In this document: one piece after another, positions 40,891 through 50,336 of the stretch | Position numbering within the stretch: position 1 is the first letter of the stretch | How the letters are laid out: each line of letters starts with the position of its first letter | From: Dehalococcoidia bacterium | Lineage (GTDB): Bacteria > Chloroflexota > Dehalococcoidia > Tepidiformales > Tepidiformaceae | DNA length: 60,983 bases | Assembly (NCBI GenBank): GCA_003104995.1 | Contig: PQAO01000027.1 | Location: forward strand, 220,289-281,271 | Direction: 5' to 3' | Position numbers and translations under genes: made by a program | Notes under the pieces: model-generated | Told to the model about the DNA's origin: nothing | The model's database searches: none | Seen by the model: only the letters and a program-made list of their open reading frames with translations

Positions 40891-41705
40891 CGGCCGTCGC
40901 GTTCGATACGCACAGCCACCTGCAGGACCGGAAAATCCGCGACGACTTCCGTGGCGTGATCGAGCGGGCCGAAGCGGCCGGGGTCGCGGGCATTGCGCTG
41001 TGCGGCTACGACGGACCATCGAATGAACTGGCGCTCTCCCTCGCGGCGAACGAACCTGGCGTCTTCCCCACGGTTGGCTTCCATCCGCACGAGGCAGACG
41101 AAGTGAGCCAGGCGATGCTGGCCGATCTCGAAACCCTGGCGACGTTGCCAGAGGTCGTCGCTGTGGGCGAGATCGGGCTCGACTTCTACCGGGGCCTCGC
41201 CGAGGAGGCGAACCAGCGACGGTTGATCGACGCGCAACTGGCCATCGCGCTGCGGGTGGGCAAACCGGTGAGCGTGCACTCGCGTGGCGCGGAAGATGCC
41301 GCGCGCGAACACCTCGCGCCCTACGCGGAAGCAGCGCGCACCGCAGGGCTCGAAATCCCCGGAGTCATGCATTGCTTCGGCGGGTCGCTTGAACAGGCAA
41401 TGTCTTACGTGGAGCTTGGATTCATGGTGTCCATCGCGGGTCCGGTCACGTATCCGAAGAACGACGACGCGCGCCGGCTCGCGGCCGGACTGCCAGCGCG
41501 CTCACTTGTGATCGAGACCGACAGCCCGTACCTTCCGCCTCAGGCAATGCGCGGCAAACTCAACGAACCGGCTCTCATTCTCCACACGGCCCAGGCGGTT
41601 GCTGCCGCCCGTGGCGAGTCCCTGGAGTCTCTCCTCTCTCTGACCACCGCGAACGCCGAGCGGCTCTTCCGGGTGCGCGTGCCGGCGAGGGCAGGCGCCG
41701 TATGA
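40887..41705 (+). CDS. tatD: TatD-family metal-dependent deoxyribonuclease
   Basis: The TTG at 40887 overlaps the metG stop. The 272-residue TIM-barrel hydrolase has FDTHSHLQD (metal ligands His9, His11), VGEIGLDFYRG (Glu ligand), VSVHSRGAEDAAREHL, VMHCFGGSLEQA and VIETDSPYLPP with the metal-binding Asp. TatD proteins are Mg-dependent 3'-5' exonucleases on single-stranded DNA or RNA. The metG-tatD pair is conserved in many bacteria; here a prenyl synthase gene continues the operon with a 4-base overlap. Confidence 0.93.
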   Translation: MTAVAFDTHSHLQDRKIRDDFRGVIERAEAAGVAGIALCGYDGPSNELALSLAANEPGVFPTVGFHPHEADEVSQAMLADLETLATLPEVVAVGEIGLDFYRGLAEEANQRRLIDAQLAIALRVGKPVSVHSRGAEDAAREHLAPYAEAARTAGLEIPGVMHCFGGSLEQAMSYVELGFMVSIAGPVTYPKNDDARRLAAGLPARSLVIETDSPYLPPQAMRGKLNEPALILHTAQAVAAARGESLESLLSLTTANAERLFRVRVPARAGAV

Positions 41706-42679
41706 CACAGGTGCAGATGAAGACGCTCTATGGTCCGGTCGCCGAGGACATGATCCTGGTTGAGGACCTCCTGGAGTCGACCAAGAACGTTGACCTGGCG
41801 CCGCTCAAGCGCATGCTCGACCATGCCCTGGAGGCCCGGGGCAAGCGGATGCGGCCCGGGCTCGTGCTGCTCGCCGGAAGCCTGGGCGACTACAACCTGA
41901 ATAAGCTCGTCCCGCTCGGAGCCGCGATCGAGCTGCTGCACACCGCCAGCCTCGTCCACGACGACGTAGTCGATGGCGCGACGAGCCGCCGCGGGCGGCC
42001 GACGGCGAACGCTGTGTTCGACAACGCCCTGACGGTGCTGCTGGGCGACTACATGTTCGCGAACGCCGCCGAGATGGTGACCCGCACCGGCAGCCTCGCC
42101 GTGACGCGGCTGTTCGCACTGGCACTCATGAAGATGACCAGCGGCGAACTCGACCAGGACGCCGCCGCCTTCGATGTCGGCAAGGACGTTCAGCAGTACC
42201 TCTGGCGCATCGGCGGAAAGACAGCCGCCCTGTTCGCGAACGCCACGGAAGGCGGCGCGACGCTCGGCAATTGCGACGAGCGCACGATCGAAGCGATGCG
42301 CACGTACGGGTACAGCCTGGGCATGGCCTTCCAGATTGTCGACGACGTGCTGGACTTCAACGGCGACGAGGAGTCGATGGGGAAGCCGGTTGGGAGCGAT
42401 CTCCTCGAGGGAACGATCACCCTCCCGGGGCTGCTCTTCCTTGAGCGCTACCCCCAGGACAACCCGATCAAGCGGTTCATCCTCGCGAAGCGCGACCGGG
42501 ACGCCCGCCTGCGCGAGGCGCTCGACGCGGTCGCTAACTCCGAGGTGCTGGACGATTCACTTGACATCGCGCGGGATTATGTGAAGCGGGCCAACGAAGC
42601 CATCAGCTTCCTCCCCGAGAGCGACACGAAGCGCTGCATGATCGACCTCGGCGAGTACGTCCTCAGCCGGCGGAGCTGA
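41702..42679 (+). CDS. Long-chain polyprenyl diphosphate synthase
   Basis: This 325-residue trans-prenyltransferase has GKRMRP (47-52) and the first Asp-rich motif DDVVD (87-91). The GGKTAALFANATEGG helix carries the Lys-Thr pair, and the second Asp-rich motif is IVDDVLDFNGDEESMGKPVG. Small residues around the first motif suggest a long product (heptaprenyl to decaprenyl) for menaquinone or undecaprenyl-type lipids, but chain length is not certain. The ATG overlaps the tatD stop by four bases (ATGA). Confidence 0.9.
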   Translation: MTQVQMKTLYGPVAEDMILVEDLLESTKNVDLAPLKRMLDHALEARGKRMRPGLVLLAGSLGDYNLNKLVPLGAAIELLHTASLVHDDVVDGATSRRGRPTANAVFDNALTVLLGDYMFANAAEMVTRTGSLAVTRLFALALMKMTSGELDQDAAAFDVGKDVQQYLWRIGGKTAALFANATEGGATLGNCDERTIEAMRTYGYSLGMAFQIVDDVLDFNGDEESMGKPVGSDLLEGTITLPGLLFLERYPQDNPIKRFILAKRDRDARLREALDAVANSEVLDDSLDIARDYVKRANEAISFLPESDTKRCMIDLGEYVLSRRS

Positions 42680-42691
42680 GGGGGCGGGAAG

Positions 42692-43132
42692 CTACATGCC
42701 CCTCGGCGTGCCCTGGCGGACCACGCGGCCCTCATCGTAGAGCTTGGTCACCTCGGTCGGCTTGACGGAGTTCCCGTAGAGGTCGGTGAGTTCGCCGCGC
42801 CGGGCAGCAGCGCGCATGTCCTTGAGCTCCTGCTGTTCGCCCTTGCTCCGCTTTGGTTTGGGCGCCGGCTTATTGATCTCCGGGTGTTCGTTCGGGCGGG
42901 CGCTCTTGACGAGCTTGGAGACCTTCTTGCCGAGGTGGTAGTACGAACCATCGTCCGGGATGCGGCGCGGGTAGCCCTCGCGGAAGGTGAACGCCGCGAA
43001 CGACGTCGGCATGATGCGCTTTGCGTCCTTGTAGCACTCGGGGCAGGGGACGGGGTCGGAGGCTTCGCGGATGGGCCGAAGCTCTTCGAAGATGCCGTTG
43101 CAGGGCTCGCAGAAGTACTCGTAAAGGGGCAT
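42692..43132 (-). CDS. FmdB-family zinc-ribbon protein
   Basis: The first 45 residues are the FmdB zinc ribbon: PLYEYFCEPCNGIFEEL and PVPCPECYKDAKRIMP supply four cysteines. A charged, lysine-rich extension follows (KPAPKPKRSKGEQQE, ending in GRVVRQGTPRGM), making the protein 146 residues, longer than the usual 60-110. The function is unknown; the ribbon suggests nucleic-acid or protein binding. Its ATG follows the recO stop with no gap, so it is the last gene of the dnaX operon. Confidence 0.82.
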   Translation of the reverse strand: MPLYEYFCEPCNGIFEELRPIREASDPVPCPECYKDAKRIMPTSFAAFTFREGYPRRIPDDGSYYHLGKKVSKLVKSARPNEHPEINKPAPKPKRSKGEQQELKDMRAAARRGELTDLYGNSVKPTEVTKLYDEGRVVRQGTPRGM

Positions 43133-43960
43133 TCAAGGCTCCGGGGGAACGGGATTGGATTGGTCTGATTGTACATGGTTCGGAGAAAGAGCCGGGATAC
43201 GGTCCGCTCGCTCCAGCGCGTCCATGTAGCGGGTGGTGTTGAGCTCGCGGTCGAGCACGGGACGGACCAGGTCGCCAAGCGCAGCCCGGAGTTCGCGTTC
43301 GAGGGTGTCGTCAAGCCTCAGGTTGTCAAACTGGTGGATGGTTGCTGTCCGGCCGTAGCGAAGGACCTTGACCGCGCGCACGCTGAGGATGCGCCCCGAA
43401 CTGGCCGCGGGCCGGCAGGCACGGCACACCAGGCCGCCAGCCGGGCCAGAAATGAGCGTCTCCTCTTCCGGCAGTTTCTGGCGGCACACCGCGCAGGCGT
43501 CGAGCTGGGCTTCGTAGCCGGTGATGGCAAGGAGGTGAAGCTCGAAGTAGCGCGCAGCCTGGGCCGAGGCCCCGCCGTCCAGGGCATGGAAGACGTCGAC
43601 CAGCAACTCATAGATGGGCCGCTGTTCGACGCGGTCGATGGTGAACCGGTCGGCAAGCTCGGCACAGTAGAGGGCCAAATTCATTCGCTCCAGGTCGGCC
43701 TTGAGTGCGCGGTGGGCCTCGATGGTCTCAGCCTGGGTGAAGACATCGAGGCTGCGCCCGCGGGCGACATGCACCTGTACCCGGGTTAGCGGCTCGAGAT
43801 GGCCGCGCATACGGCTCTTTGCCTTGCGCACACCGCGCGCAACCGCGTCGAACTTGCCTTCGTGGAGGCTGAAGAGCGTCAGGATCGAGTCAGCCTCCCC
43901 GATGTTCCGGCGGCGGAGGACGATGCCCTCGGTCGAGTAGCTCCGCGAGCGGTCGGTCAC
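43133..43960 (-). CDS. recO: DNA repair protein RecO
   Basis: This is a 275-residue protein with the N-terminal OB-fold start YSTEGIVLRRRNIGEADSIL and the helical middle. A zinc-binding pair follows (CAVCRQKL, later CRACRP). RecO helps RecF/RecR load RecA on single-stranded DNA and anneals strands. It starts one base after the recR stop and lies in the dnaX-ybaB-recR-recO operon, a common arrangement. Confidence 0.93.
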   Translation of the reverse strand: MTDRSRSYSTEGIVLRRRNIGEADSILTLFSLHEGKFDAVARGVRKAKSRMRGHLEPLTRVQVHVARGRSLDVFTQAETIEAHRALKADLERMNLALYCAELADRFTIDRVEQRPIYELLVDVFHALDGGASAQAARYFELHLLAITGYEAQLDACAVCRQKLPEEETLISGPAGGLVCRACRPAASSGRILSVRAVKVLRYGRTATIHQFDNLRLDDTLERELRAALGDLVRPVLDRELNTTRYMDALERADRIPALSPNHVQSDQSNPVPPEP

Positions 43961-43961
43961 C

Positions 43962-44570
43962 CTAGACCTCCTGGCGGCCCTCGAGGGCGCGCGCGAGGGT
44001 CACGTCGTCGGTGTATTCGAGGTCGGCGCCGCTGGGGAGGCCGCGCGCGAGGCGGGTGACCTTCACGCCGGCGGGCCCGATGAGCCGCTGGACGTACATG
44101 GCGGTCGCCTCACCTTCAAGGCTGGGATTCGTGGCCATAATGACTTCCTGGATTTCGCCAGCCTGAAGCCGGACGACGAGCTCGCGGACGTGGATGTGCT
44201 CGGGACCGATGCCGTCCATGGGGCTGAGGACGCCGTGGAGGACATGGTAAAGGCCGCGATAGCCGCCGGATCGCTCGATCGCGAGCACATCAAGCGGCTG
44301 TTCGACCACGCAAACGACGGAGCGGTCGCGCCGCTCGTCCCGGCAGTAACCGCAGGGGTCGGACTCGGTGATGTTCATGCACTGTGAGCAAAGCCGAATC
44401 CGCTGCTTCACATCGAGGATGGCCCGGGCGAGCGCGGAGGCTTCCTGCTCGCTCGTCCGAAGGATGTGGTAGGCGAGCCGCTGGGCGGACTTGGGGCCGA
44501 TGCCCGGCAGCCGGTGGAACGACTCCACCAGGCGCTGGATTGGCTCAGGAGTGGACGAGCCCTCGGCCAC
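43962..44570 (-). CDS. recR: Recombination protein RecR
   Basis: The GTG at 44570 gives 202 residues. A helix-hairpin-helix (PGIGPKSAQRLAYHIL), a zinc finger (CSQCMNITESDPCGYC) and a Toprim domain (VCVVEQPLDVLAIERSG) define RecR. It forms a clamp with RecO for RecA loading. It is between ybaB (8-base gap) and recO (1-base gap). Confidence 0.95.
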   Translation of the reverse strand: MAEGSSTPEPIQRLVESFHRLPGIGPKSAQRLAYHILRTSEQEASALARAILDVKQRIRLCSQCMNITESDPCGYCRDERRDRSVVCVVEQPLDVLAIERSGGYRGLYHVLHGVLSPMDGIGPEHIHVRELVVRLQAGEIQEVIMATNPSLEGEATAMYVQRLIGPAGVKVTRLARGLPSGADLEYTDDVTLARALEGRQEV

Positions 44571-44578
44571 CGGGCGGG

Positions 44579-44965
44579 CTAACCGATGCCGAGGCCGGGC
44601 AGGCCGAGCCCGCCCGTTATCGCCCCGAAGGACTGCTGCTGCAAGTCGTTGGCCTTTTCGGATGCGTCCGAGATGGCGGCCATGATCAGGTCCTCGAGCA
44701 TCTCGACATCTTCAGGGTCGACGACATCGGGCGAGAGCTTGATGCCGGTGATCTTCTGTTCGCCAGACATCGTCACGCGGACCGCGCCGCCGCCGGCCGT
44801 CCCTTCGACCGCGGAGGCGGCGAGTTCGGCCTGCGCCTTCGCCAGCATCTCCTGGGCCTGGGCGAGCGCGTTGGGGTTGGCGCCGCCGGCGCCCATGGAG
44901 CTGCGCCCGGGGAGGCCGCCGCCTCCCCGGCGCAAATACCGGTTGTTGCCGCTGCTCTTTGCCAT
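44579..44965 (-). CDS. ybaB: YbaB/EbfC nucleoid-associated protein
   Basis: These 128 residues show the YbaB core: AQAELAASAVEGTAGGGAV, VTMSGEQKITGIKLSPDVV and EDLIMAAISDASEKAND. The N-terminal 35 residues are a Gly/Arg-rich extension. YbaB forms dimeric DNA-binding tweezers. Its conserved place between dnaX and recR supports the call. Confidence 0.93.
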   Translation of the reverse strand: MAKSSGNNRYLRRGGGGLPGRSSMGAGGANPNALAQAQEMLAKAQAELAASAVEGTAGGGAVRVTMSGEQKITGIKLSPDVVDPEDVEMLEDLIMAAISDASEKANDLQQQSFGAITGGLGLPGLGIG

Positions 44966-44966
44966 A

Positions 44967-46481
44967 TCAGTCCTTCCCGACGGGGGTGGCGCCCATGGCC
45001 TTCGCCGCTTCGGCGAGGTGGCCGCGCCGCGTTTCGCGGCGCGGTTGGGCAGTGCCGTCGATCAACGTCACTTTCAAGGTTACCGGGTGGCCGAGAATCA
45101 CGGCAGCCTGCTCCTCCACCATCGCTCTGCAGACCGTGTCGACCTTGCCCATCGGCATCTGCCGCTGGAAGCCGAGGGAGAGCTCCTCGCCATCCATCTC
45201 GATCACCTCGAAAGAGCCGTTGAGCCACATCGCATGCGAAGGGTTGACCATCTTGCAGTGCTCGTAGAGGTCGCGGGCGAACTTCTCTTCGCGCGAAAGC
45301 GGTGTGTTGCTCGGGACTGGGGCGGGTCCCCCGGCCCCTCCGGTGGGACGCTCAACCGGCTGCCGCGCCGTCACCGGGGCGCCGGCCGCGACAGCGACGG
45401 GCTGAGCGGGAAGGCCACCGGTGAGAATGACAGCGGCACAGGCCACTTCGAGCGGAATCGGGCTCGCCGGGTCGAGGCGGAAGTCGGCTCGTGCAAGCTC
45501 CGCGATCCCTGCTGCGAGCAGCCGGACACCGTCGGACCGGGCACGGGTGGCGCCAATGAGGTCAGCCTGGGGGTGCTCTGCTGGTGATTCGCGCTTGAGC
45601 GCTTCGGGGACGATCTCGCGCATCAGGTCGATGGTGGCGCGGGTGAAGCGCGCGATGTCGATGCCGTCATCGGCGACTGACCGGGCGATTTCGAGTGCGC
45701 TGCCAAGGTCATCGGCAAGGATGGCGCTGACGAGCCCGGCCACGCGGCTATCGCTCACCTGGCCCATCGCCGCGCGGACATCTTCGACGGTGACCGCGTT
45801 GCCGTAACGTGCGGTGACCTGTTCGAGCATGGTGATGGCATCGCGCAGGCCGCCGCGCGATTGGACGGCGATGGCGAGCAGCCCGTCGCGTGGCACCGAG
45901 AAGCCCTCCTGTTCGCAGATGAACTGGAGGCGCTCGATGATTGCGTCGTTGGGGACGCGGTGGAAGTCGTACCGCTGGCAGCGGGAAATGATGGTCGCCG
46001 GGACCTTGTGGAGGTCCGTGGTGGCAAGGATGAAGACCGCGTGCGGCGGCGGCTCTTCGAGGGTCTTCAGGAGGGCGTTGAAGGCGCCGTCGGTGAGCAT
46101 ATGAACTTCATCGAGGAGGTAGACCTTCTTCGTGAGGTCTGACGGTGCGAAGGCGATCTTCTCGCGCAATTCGCGAATGTCCTCGATACCGCGATTGCTG
46201 GCGGCATCCATCTCGATGAGGTCGAGAGCGTTGCCAGCGAGGATTGCACGGCAGGGGGCGCAGGTGTTGCAGGGCTCGCCGTCGGACAGGTTGGCGCAGT
46301 TGAGCGAGCGGGCGAGGATGCGGGCGGTGGTCGTCTTGCCCGTGCCGCGGGGCCCGCTGAACAGGTACGCGTGAGCGACCTGGCCGGAAGCCAGCGCGTT
46401 CCGCAGTGTGCGGACAATGTGGTCTTGCCCGGCGACCTCGTCGAAACCGCGTGGCCGCCACTTCCCGTAAAGCACATTCAC
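44967..46481 (-). CDS. dnaX: DNA polymerase III subunit gamma/tau
   Basis: I choose GTG at 46481 (NVLYGKWRPRGF); a second GTG six bases later is about as good. The 504-residue clamp-loader ATPase has Walker A GPRGTGKTT, a zinc cluster (CANLSDGEPCNTCAPC), Walker B LLDEVHML and sensor SRCQRYDF. After residue about 350 comes a Pro/Ala-rich linker and a tau-like C-terminal domain. No obvious A-rich slippery site for gamma/tau frameshifting is seen. It loads the sliding clamp and heads the ybaB-recR-recO operon. Confidence 0.94.
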   Translation of the reverse strand: MNVLYGKWRPRGFDEVAGQDHIVRTLRNALASGQVAHAYLFSGPRGTGKTTTARILARSLNCANLSDGEPCNTCAPCRAILAGNALDLIEMDAASNRGIEDIRELREKIAFAPSDLTKKVYLLDEVHMLTDGAFNALLKTLEEPPPHAVFILATTDLHKVPATIISRCQRYDFHRVPNDAIIERLQFICEQEGFSVPRDGLLAIAVQSRGGLRDAITMLEQVTARYGNAVTVEDVRAAMGQVSDSRVAGLVSAILADDLGSALEIARSVADDGIDIARFTRATIDLMREIVPEALKRESPAEHPQADLIGATRARSDGVRLLAAGIAELARADFRLDPASPIPLEVACAAVILTGGLPAQPVAVAAGAPVTARQPVERPTGGAGGPAPVPSNTPLSREEKFARDLYEHCKMVNPSHAMWLNGSFEVIEMDGEELSLGFQRQMPMGKVDTVCRAMVEEQAAVILGHPVTLKVTLIDGTAQPRRETRRGHLAEAAKAMGATPVGKD

Positions 46482-46558
46482 CCCTGGGGATTGAGTACCC
46501 CGATTATAGAACAAATGTACCGCCGGGGCAGCCCATCGGAGCCCCGGCGGGAACACGC

Positions 46559-47815
46559 TTAGAGCAGCACGCCCTCGGCGAGCAGGTCAGCGACCTCGTC
46601 CATGTTGAGACCGATAATGCGTTCGCAGACGTCCATGGTGTGTTCGCCCATGAGCGGCGCCGGCGCGGCGATGTAGCCAGGCGTTTCGCTGAGGACGAAC
46701 GCGGGGCCGTCGTGCGCCTCGCGGCCGGCCTCGGGGTGCTCGACGTACTGGTAATAGCCACGGCTCCGCATGTGCTCGTCACGGTCGAGCAGGTCCTGGG
46801 AGTTCTGAACGACGCCCGCGGGCACGCCGGCGGCCTGGAGGGCGGCACAGGCATCTTCGGCCTTCAGGTCCTTCGTCCAGGAGTTGATGAGGGACTCCAA
46901 CTCGTCCTCGTTCTGCTTGCGGGCGGCGAAGGTGGCGAACTTCGGCCCGGTGGCAGCCTCGGGGTGGCCGAGCGCACCCGCGGCGCGCTGCCATTCGGCG
47001 TCGTCGCGGCAGGCAAGGACCACCCATCGGTCAGGCGAGTCGACCGAATCGGGGTCATCGGCGCAGCGGAAGGCACCGTGCGGGGCAGCATTGAGGCTGC
47101 GGTTGCCGGTGCGCGTCGGGCTGGTGCCGTTGGCGAGGCGTTCCACGACGGCAGTCCCGAGCGTGTTGACGACCGATTCGAGCTGAGGGAGCTCGATACA
47201 CTGGCCCTTGCCGGTCCGGTTGCGGTAGCGGAGGGCGGCCATCATCGCGGTCACCGTGTGGCCGGGGTTGATGACGTAGTCCGGGTAGTTGGTCCCAACG
47301 CCAAAAGGCGGGCGATTCGGGAAGCCCGACATCTCGCTGATACCGGTGACGGGCGTGAGCACGGCGCCGAAGCCAAGGTAATCGCGGTGGGGGCCCTCCA
47401 TACCCTGCATGGGGGCGTAGGCCGCGATGATCCGGGGGTTCACCGCAGCGATCTGGTGGTAGTGGAGATTCCACTTGTCGATCACGCGCGGGGTGAAGTT
47501 CGTGAGGAAGATGTCGCACTTTTCGAGGAGGCGGTAGGCGATCTCCTGGCCCTTCTCGGTGTTGAGGTTGAGCTGGAGCGAGAGCTTGCCCGCGTTGAAG
47601 TTGTTGAAGTAGCCCGAGACGTTGTAGCCGCCCTTGAAGGTGCCGTCCGGGTTCATCGCAAAGGGGTGGACGCGGCGGAGAGCGTCGATCTTCGTCTCCG
47701 ATTCGACGCGGATGACCTCGGCACCGTAGGTGGAGAGCGTATTGCCGGCGATGGGACCGGCCCCGAACCAGGAGAAGTCGGCGACGCGGATGCCTTCGAG
47801 CGGTCGTTTGGCCAT
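46559..47815 (-). CDS. Family III CoA-transferase (CaiB/BaiF type)
   Basis: This 418-residue protein has GIRVADFSWFGAGPIAGNTLS at the N-terminus. A later EKCDIFLTNFTPRVIDKWN is typical of the family, in which an Asp (here in KCDIFL or nearby) forms the acyl-enzyme. Family III enzymes move CoA between carboxylic acids such as formate/oxalate, carnitine or succinyl-benzyl acids. AGGAGG precedes the ATG. It is the third gene of a minus-strand set with a second CoA-transferase and a nitronate-monooxygenase-like gene, suggesting degradation of an unusual acid. Substrate unknown. Confidence 0.9.
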   Translation of the reverse strand: MAKRPLEGIRVADFSWFGAGPIAGNTLSTYGAEVIRVESETKIDALRRVHPFAMNPDGTFKGGYNVSGYFNNFNAGKLSLQLNLNTEKGQEIAYRLLEKCDIFLTNFTPRVIDKWNLHYHQIAAVNPRIIAAYAPMQGMEGPHRDYLGFGAVLTPVTGISEMSGFPNRPPFGVGTNYPDYVINPGHTVTAMMAALRYRNRTGKGQCIELPQLESVVNTLGTAVVERLANGTSPTRTGNRSLNAAPHGAFRCADDPDSVDSPDRWVVLACRDDAEWQRAAGALGHPEAATGPKFATFAARKQNEDELESLINSWTKDLKAEDACAALQAAGVPAGVVQNSQDLLDRDEHMRSRGYYQYVEHPEAGREAHDGPAFVLSETPGYIAAPAPLMGEHTMDVCERIIGLNMDEVADLLAEGVLL

Positions 47816-47825
47816 GGAGATCCTC

Positions 47826-49061
47826 CTACGTGAGCGCGCCGAGCACGGCGGCGGTGTGTTCGCCGAGGCGCGGCGGGCGGCTGATGATGGCGGGCGTTTC
47901 GGAAAGCCGGTAAGGGGGTCCGGGGAACTCGACCGGCTTGCCTGCGGGAGCCTCCGGGAACTGGACGAACCAGTCTCGAGCCCTCAGTTGCGTGTTTTCG
48001 GCCAGGTCCTTCGGCGTCGAGACGATGCCGATGAGCAGCCGCCGTTCCTGGCCAGTCTCATACGCTTCTCGAGAGGTCTTCTCGGCGAAGAACGCGGCGA
48101 TGACTTCGTTCACGTGGGGCAACAGCGGGATGTATTTCATGGTGTCTTCCGGGTTGCCCATCAATTGCGTCAGCCAACCCATGTTGAGCTGGGAAATGAG
48201 CGACGCGTAGGGCTCCTCGTCGAGGTCCGCTGCCTTCCCCTCCTCGCGCATCCAATCGACAAGTTCCGGCAGGTCACCGCCGGCAGGGGCGATGATGTAG
48301 AGGAGGACGTAGCCGTCTTTGGTTTTCAGCGTACCCGAGCCCGGGATCGCGATCGGGATGCCGCCCGCTCCGCCGACACGAACGCGATTCTTCTTCTGAA
48401 AGTCCCAGGTCTGCATCGCAGTCTCCTGGGCCATCGAGATGGCCTCCTGGGCGGAAACGTCGACCAGTTGGCCCTGGCCGGTTGCCTCGGCGTGGAGGAG
48501 CGCCATGAGCGCGCCCTGGGCGGCCTGGATGCTCGCGGAAACGTCGGCCTGGTGGCCGTAGATCATGTTTGGCGGGTCCACGAGCTCGCCGGCCAGAGTC
48601 ATGATGCCGCCCATCGCCTGCCCGACGATATCGCTAAAGGCCCAGCCCGCGTGGGGGCCCGTCTGGCCGAAGCCGGTGATCGAGGTGTAGACGAGCGAAG
48701 GTTTCGCGGCGTGGAGGTCCTGGTAGCCCAGCCCGCGAGCGGCCAGGAAGCCAACCGGGTTGTCCTCGACGAGGATATCGGCGGAAAGGGCGAGTTTCCG
48801 GGCCGCCGCGCGCCCTTCCTCAGTCTCCAGGTCGAGCACAACAGACTGCTTCGAGGTGTTGTGGACCCAGAAGGCGAGACTGGCGTCGGGGTCGTCTTCG
48901 TGGCCGGCGAGGAACGGTGCGGAGTTGCGCTGACGCGCGCCGCCCGGAGGTTCCACCTTGATAACCTCGGCTCCAAGATCCGCCAGCAGCCGGCCGCAAT
49001 ACGAGCCGAGTTCGTCGGTCAATTCAACAACGCGGACACCCGCAAGTGCCTGTTCGGTCAT
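47826..49061 (-). CDS. Second family III CoA-transferase
   Basis: This 411-residue paralogue has GVRVVELTDELGSYCGRLLADLGAEVIKVE at its start, then ILVEDNPVGFLAARGLG. Its stop is 10 bases upstream of the neighbouring CoA-transferase start. Two adjacent family III genes often form a heteromeric transferase (as in BaiF/SMcl-type or benzylsuccinate CoA-transferases), which is a good hypothesis here. GGAG lies nine bases before the ATG. Confidence 0.9.
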   Translation of the reverse strand: MTEQALAGVRVVELTDELGSYCGRLLADLGAEVIKVEPPGGARQRNSAPFLAGHEDDPDASLAFWVHNTSKQSVVLDLETEEGRAAARKLALSADILVEDNPVGFLAARGLGYQDLHAAKPSLVYTSITGFGQTGPHAGWAFSDIVGQAMGGIMTLAGELVDPPNMIYGHQADVSASIQAAQGALMALLHAEATGQGQLVDVSAQEAISMAQETAMQTWDFQKKNRVRVGGAGGIPIAIPGSGTLKTKDGYVLLYIIAPAGGDLPELVDWMREEGKAADLDEEPYASLISQLNMGWLTQLMGNPEDTMKYIPLLPHVNEVIAAFFAEKTSREAYETGQERRLLIGIVSTPKDLAENTQLRARDWFVQFPEAPAGKPVEFPGPPYRLSETPAIISRPPRLGEHTAAVLGALT

Positions 49062-49064
49062 GAG

Positions 49065-50231
49065 CTAGTCTCCTGGGACGGCGGTGACGCGGGCCTGGAG
49101 GCCGCCGCCGATGATGCCGGCGGCCTGGGCCACCATGTCGTGAAGGATGTCGGCGGCAGGGCGCACGCGGCTCAGCATGCCGGAGGCCTGGCCGGCGGCA
49201 TTCATCATGAGTTCTTCGCGCCCAGACTTACGGATCGAGTAGACCAGGTCCTGGATAAGGAGCCCCTGGAGCCCCATGGGGAGCGCCTGGAGGCCGGAGG
49301 CTTCCCATGCTTCGATGAGTGGATTGGTGATATTGCGCATCGTCTTGCCGCTGTACAGGCGGGTGATCTTCGTGTCTTCGTCGCCCGCGGCGAGGACGCG
49401 CTGCTTCTGGGTCTCGGGCTGGTTCGCCTCGGTCGCCACAAGGAACGCAGTGCCGCACCAGACGCCGATGGCGCCGAGGGCGAGCGCGGCCGCGATGCCG
49501 CGGCCATCGGCGATGCCACCCGCGGCGATAACCGGCGTGGGTGCAACGGCGTCGACTACCTGGGGGACAAGGGCGAGCGTGGCGATCCGGCCGGTATGGC
49601 CGCCCGCTTCAGTCCCCTGGGCGACGACGATATCGGCGCCGGACGCGGCGACGCGCTTCGCATTCTTCACGTTGCCGACCAGGCAGAGCACCTTCGTGCC
49701 GTTGGCCTTGAGGCGGTCCATCCACTGTGCCGGGCTGCCGAGGCCGCTGGCGAAGACCGCCACCTTCTCTTCGATGACCACCTCCATCTGCTCGTCAGAC
49801 ATGCCGCCCGAGCGGGGCCGGGGGGCGTCGGCGCGGGGCTCGCGGGGCATTTCCTCCCACTGGATGCCGAGGTCTTCGGCCATCTTGCGGAGCCCTGCGC
49901 GGGTCTCGGCAGGGATGAGTTCACGCGGGTCGCGGGGCATCTCGCCGCCGGCGGCGCCGCCCATGAAGTTCGATGGCAGGAGGAGGTCGACCCCGAAGGG
50001 CTTGTCGGTCATCGAACGCACTGTCTGGATCTCTTCGCGAAGCCGCTCTGCTGTGAAGCCTGCCCCGCCGATGACGCCGAGGCCGCCGGCATTAGAAACA
50101 GCCGCAACGAGCGGCGCCGTGGCGACGGGACCGCTGATGCCGCCTGCGACCGGGCCCATGCCGGCCAGGACCACGGGGTATTCGATGCCGAGCATGTCGC
50201 AGAGCGCGGTGCGCAGCACAGGTCGGGCCAT
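49065..50231 (-). CDS. Nitronate-monooxygenase-like flavoprotein
   Basis: The ATG at 50231 (AAGGAG seven bases upstream) gives 388 residues. GIEYPVVLAGMGPVAGG and AAVSNAGGLGVIGG form the N-terminal TIM-barrel start. DIVVAQGTEAGGHTGR is the FMN-phosphate loop carrying the conserved His, and PVIAAGGIADGRGIAAAL the second phosphate-binding segment. The family includes nitronate monooxygenases and enoyl-reductase-like enzymes. The gene heads the CoA-transferase set (3-base gap), so it may act on an enoyl- or nitro-acid in the same pathway. Confidence 0.9.
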   Translation of the reverse strand: MARPVLRTALCDMLGIEYPVVLAGMGPVAGGISGPVATAPLVAAVSNAGGLGVIGGAGFTAERLREEIQTVRSMTDKPFGVDLLLPSNFMGGAAGGEMPRDPRELIPAETRAGLRKMAEDLGIQWEEMPREPRADAPRPRSGGMSDEQMEVVIEEKVAVFASGLGSPAQWMDRLKANGTKVLCLVGNVKNAKRVAASGADIVVAQGTEAGGHTGRIATLALVPQVVDAVAPTPVIAAGGIADGRGIAAALALGAIGVWCGTAFLVATEANQPETQKQRVLAAGDEDTKITRLYSGKTMRNITNPLIEAWEASGLQALPMGLQGLLIQDLVYSIRKSGREELMMNAAGQASGMLSRVRPAADILHDMVAQAAGIIGGGLQARVTAVPGD

Positions 50232-50336
50232 GTGTGTACTCCTTGAGGAATCGGCCCGAGTATACGTGAGATGGGCGAAGGCGGCAGGCAGGGCCGGGAG
50301 TAGACCCGCTGCGGCGGCGCGGCGAAACTGGGAGCG

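Noticed and set aside
44967..46481. Programmed frameshift in dnaX
   Set aside because: No A-rich slippery heptamer with a following stem was seen in the second half of the gene.
47730..50246. An 838-codon plus-strand open frame
   Set aside because: It is antisense to the CoA-transferases and the flavoprotein; no domain signal.
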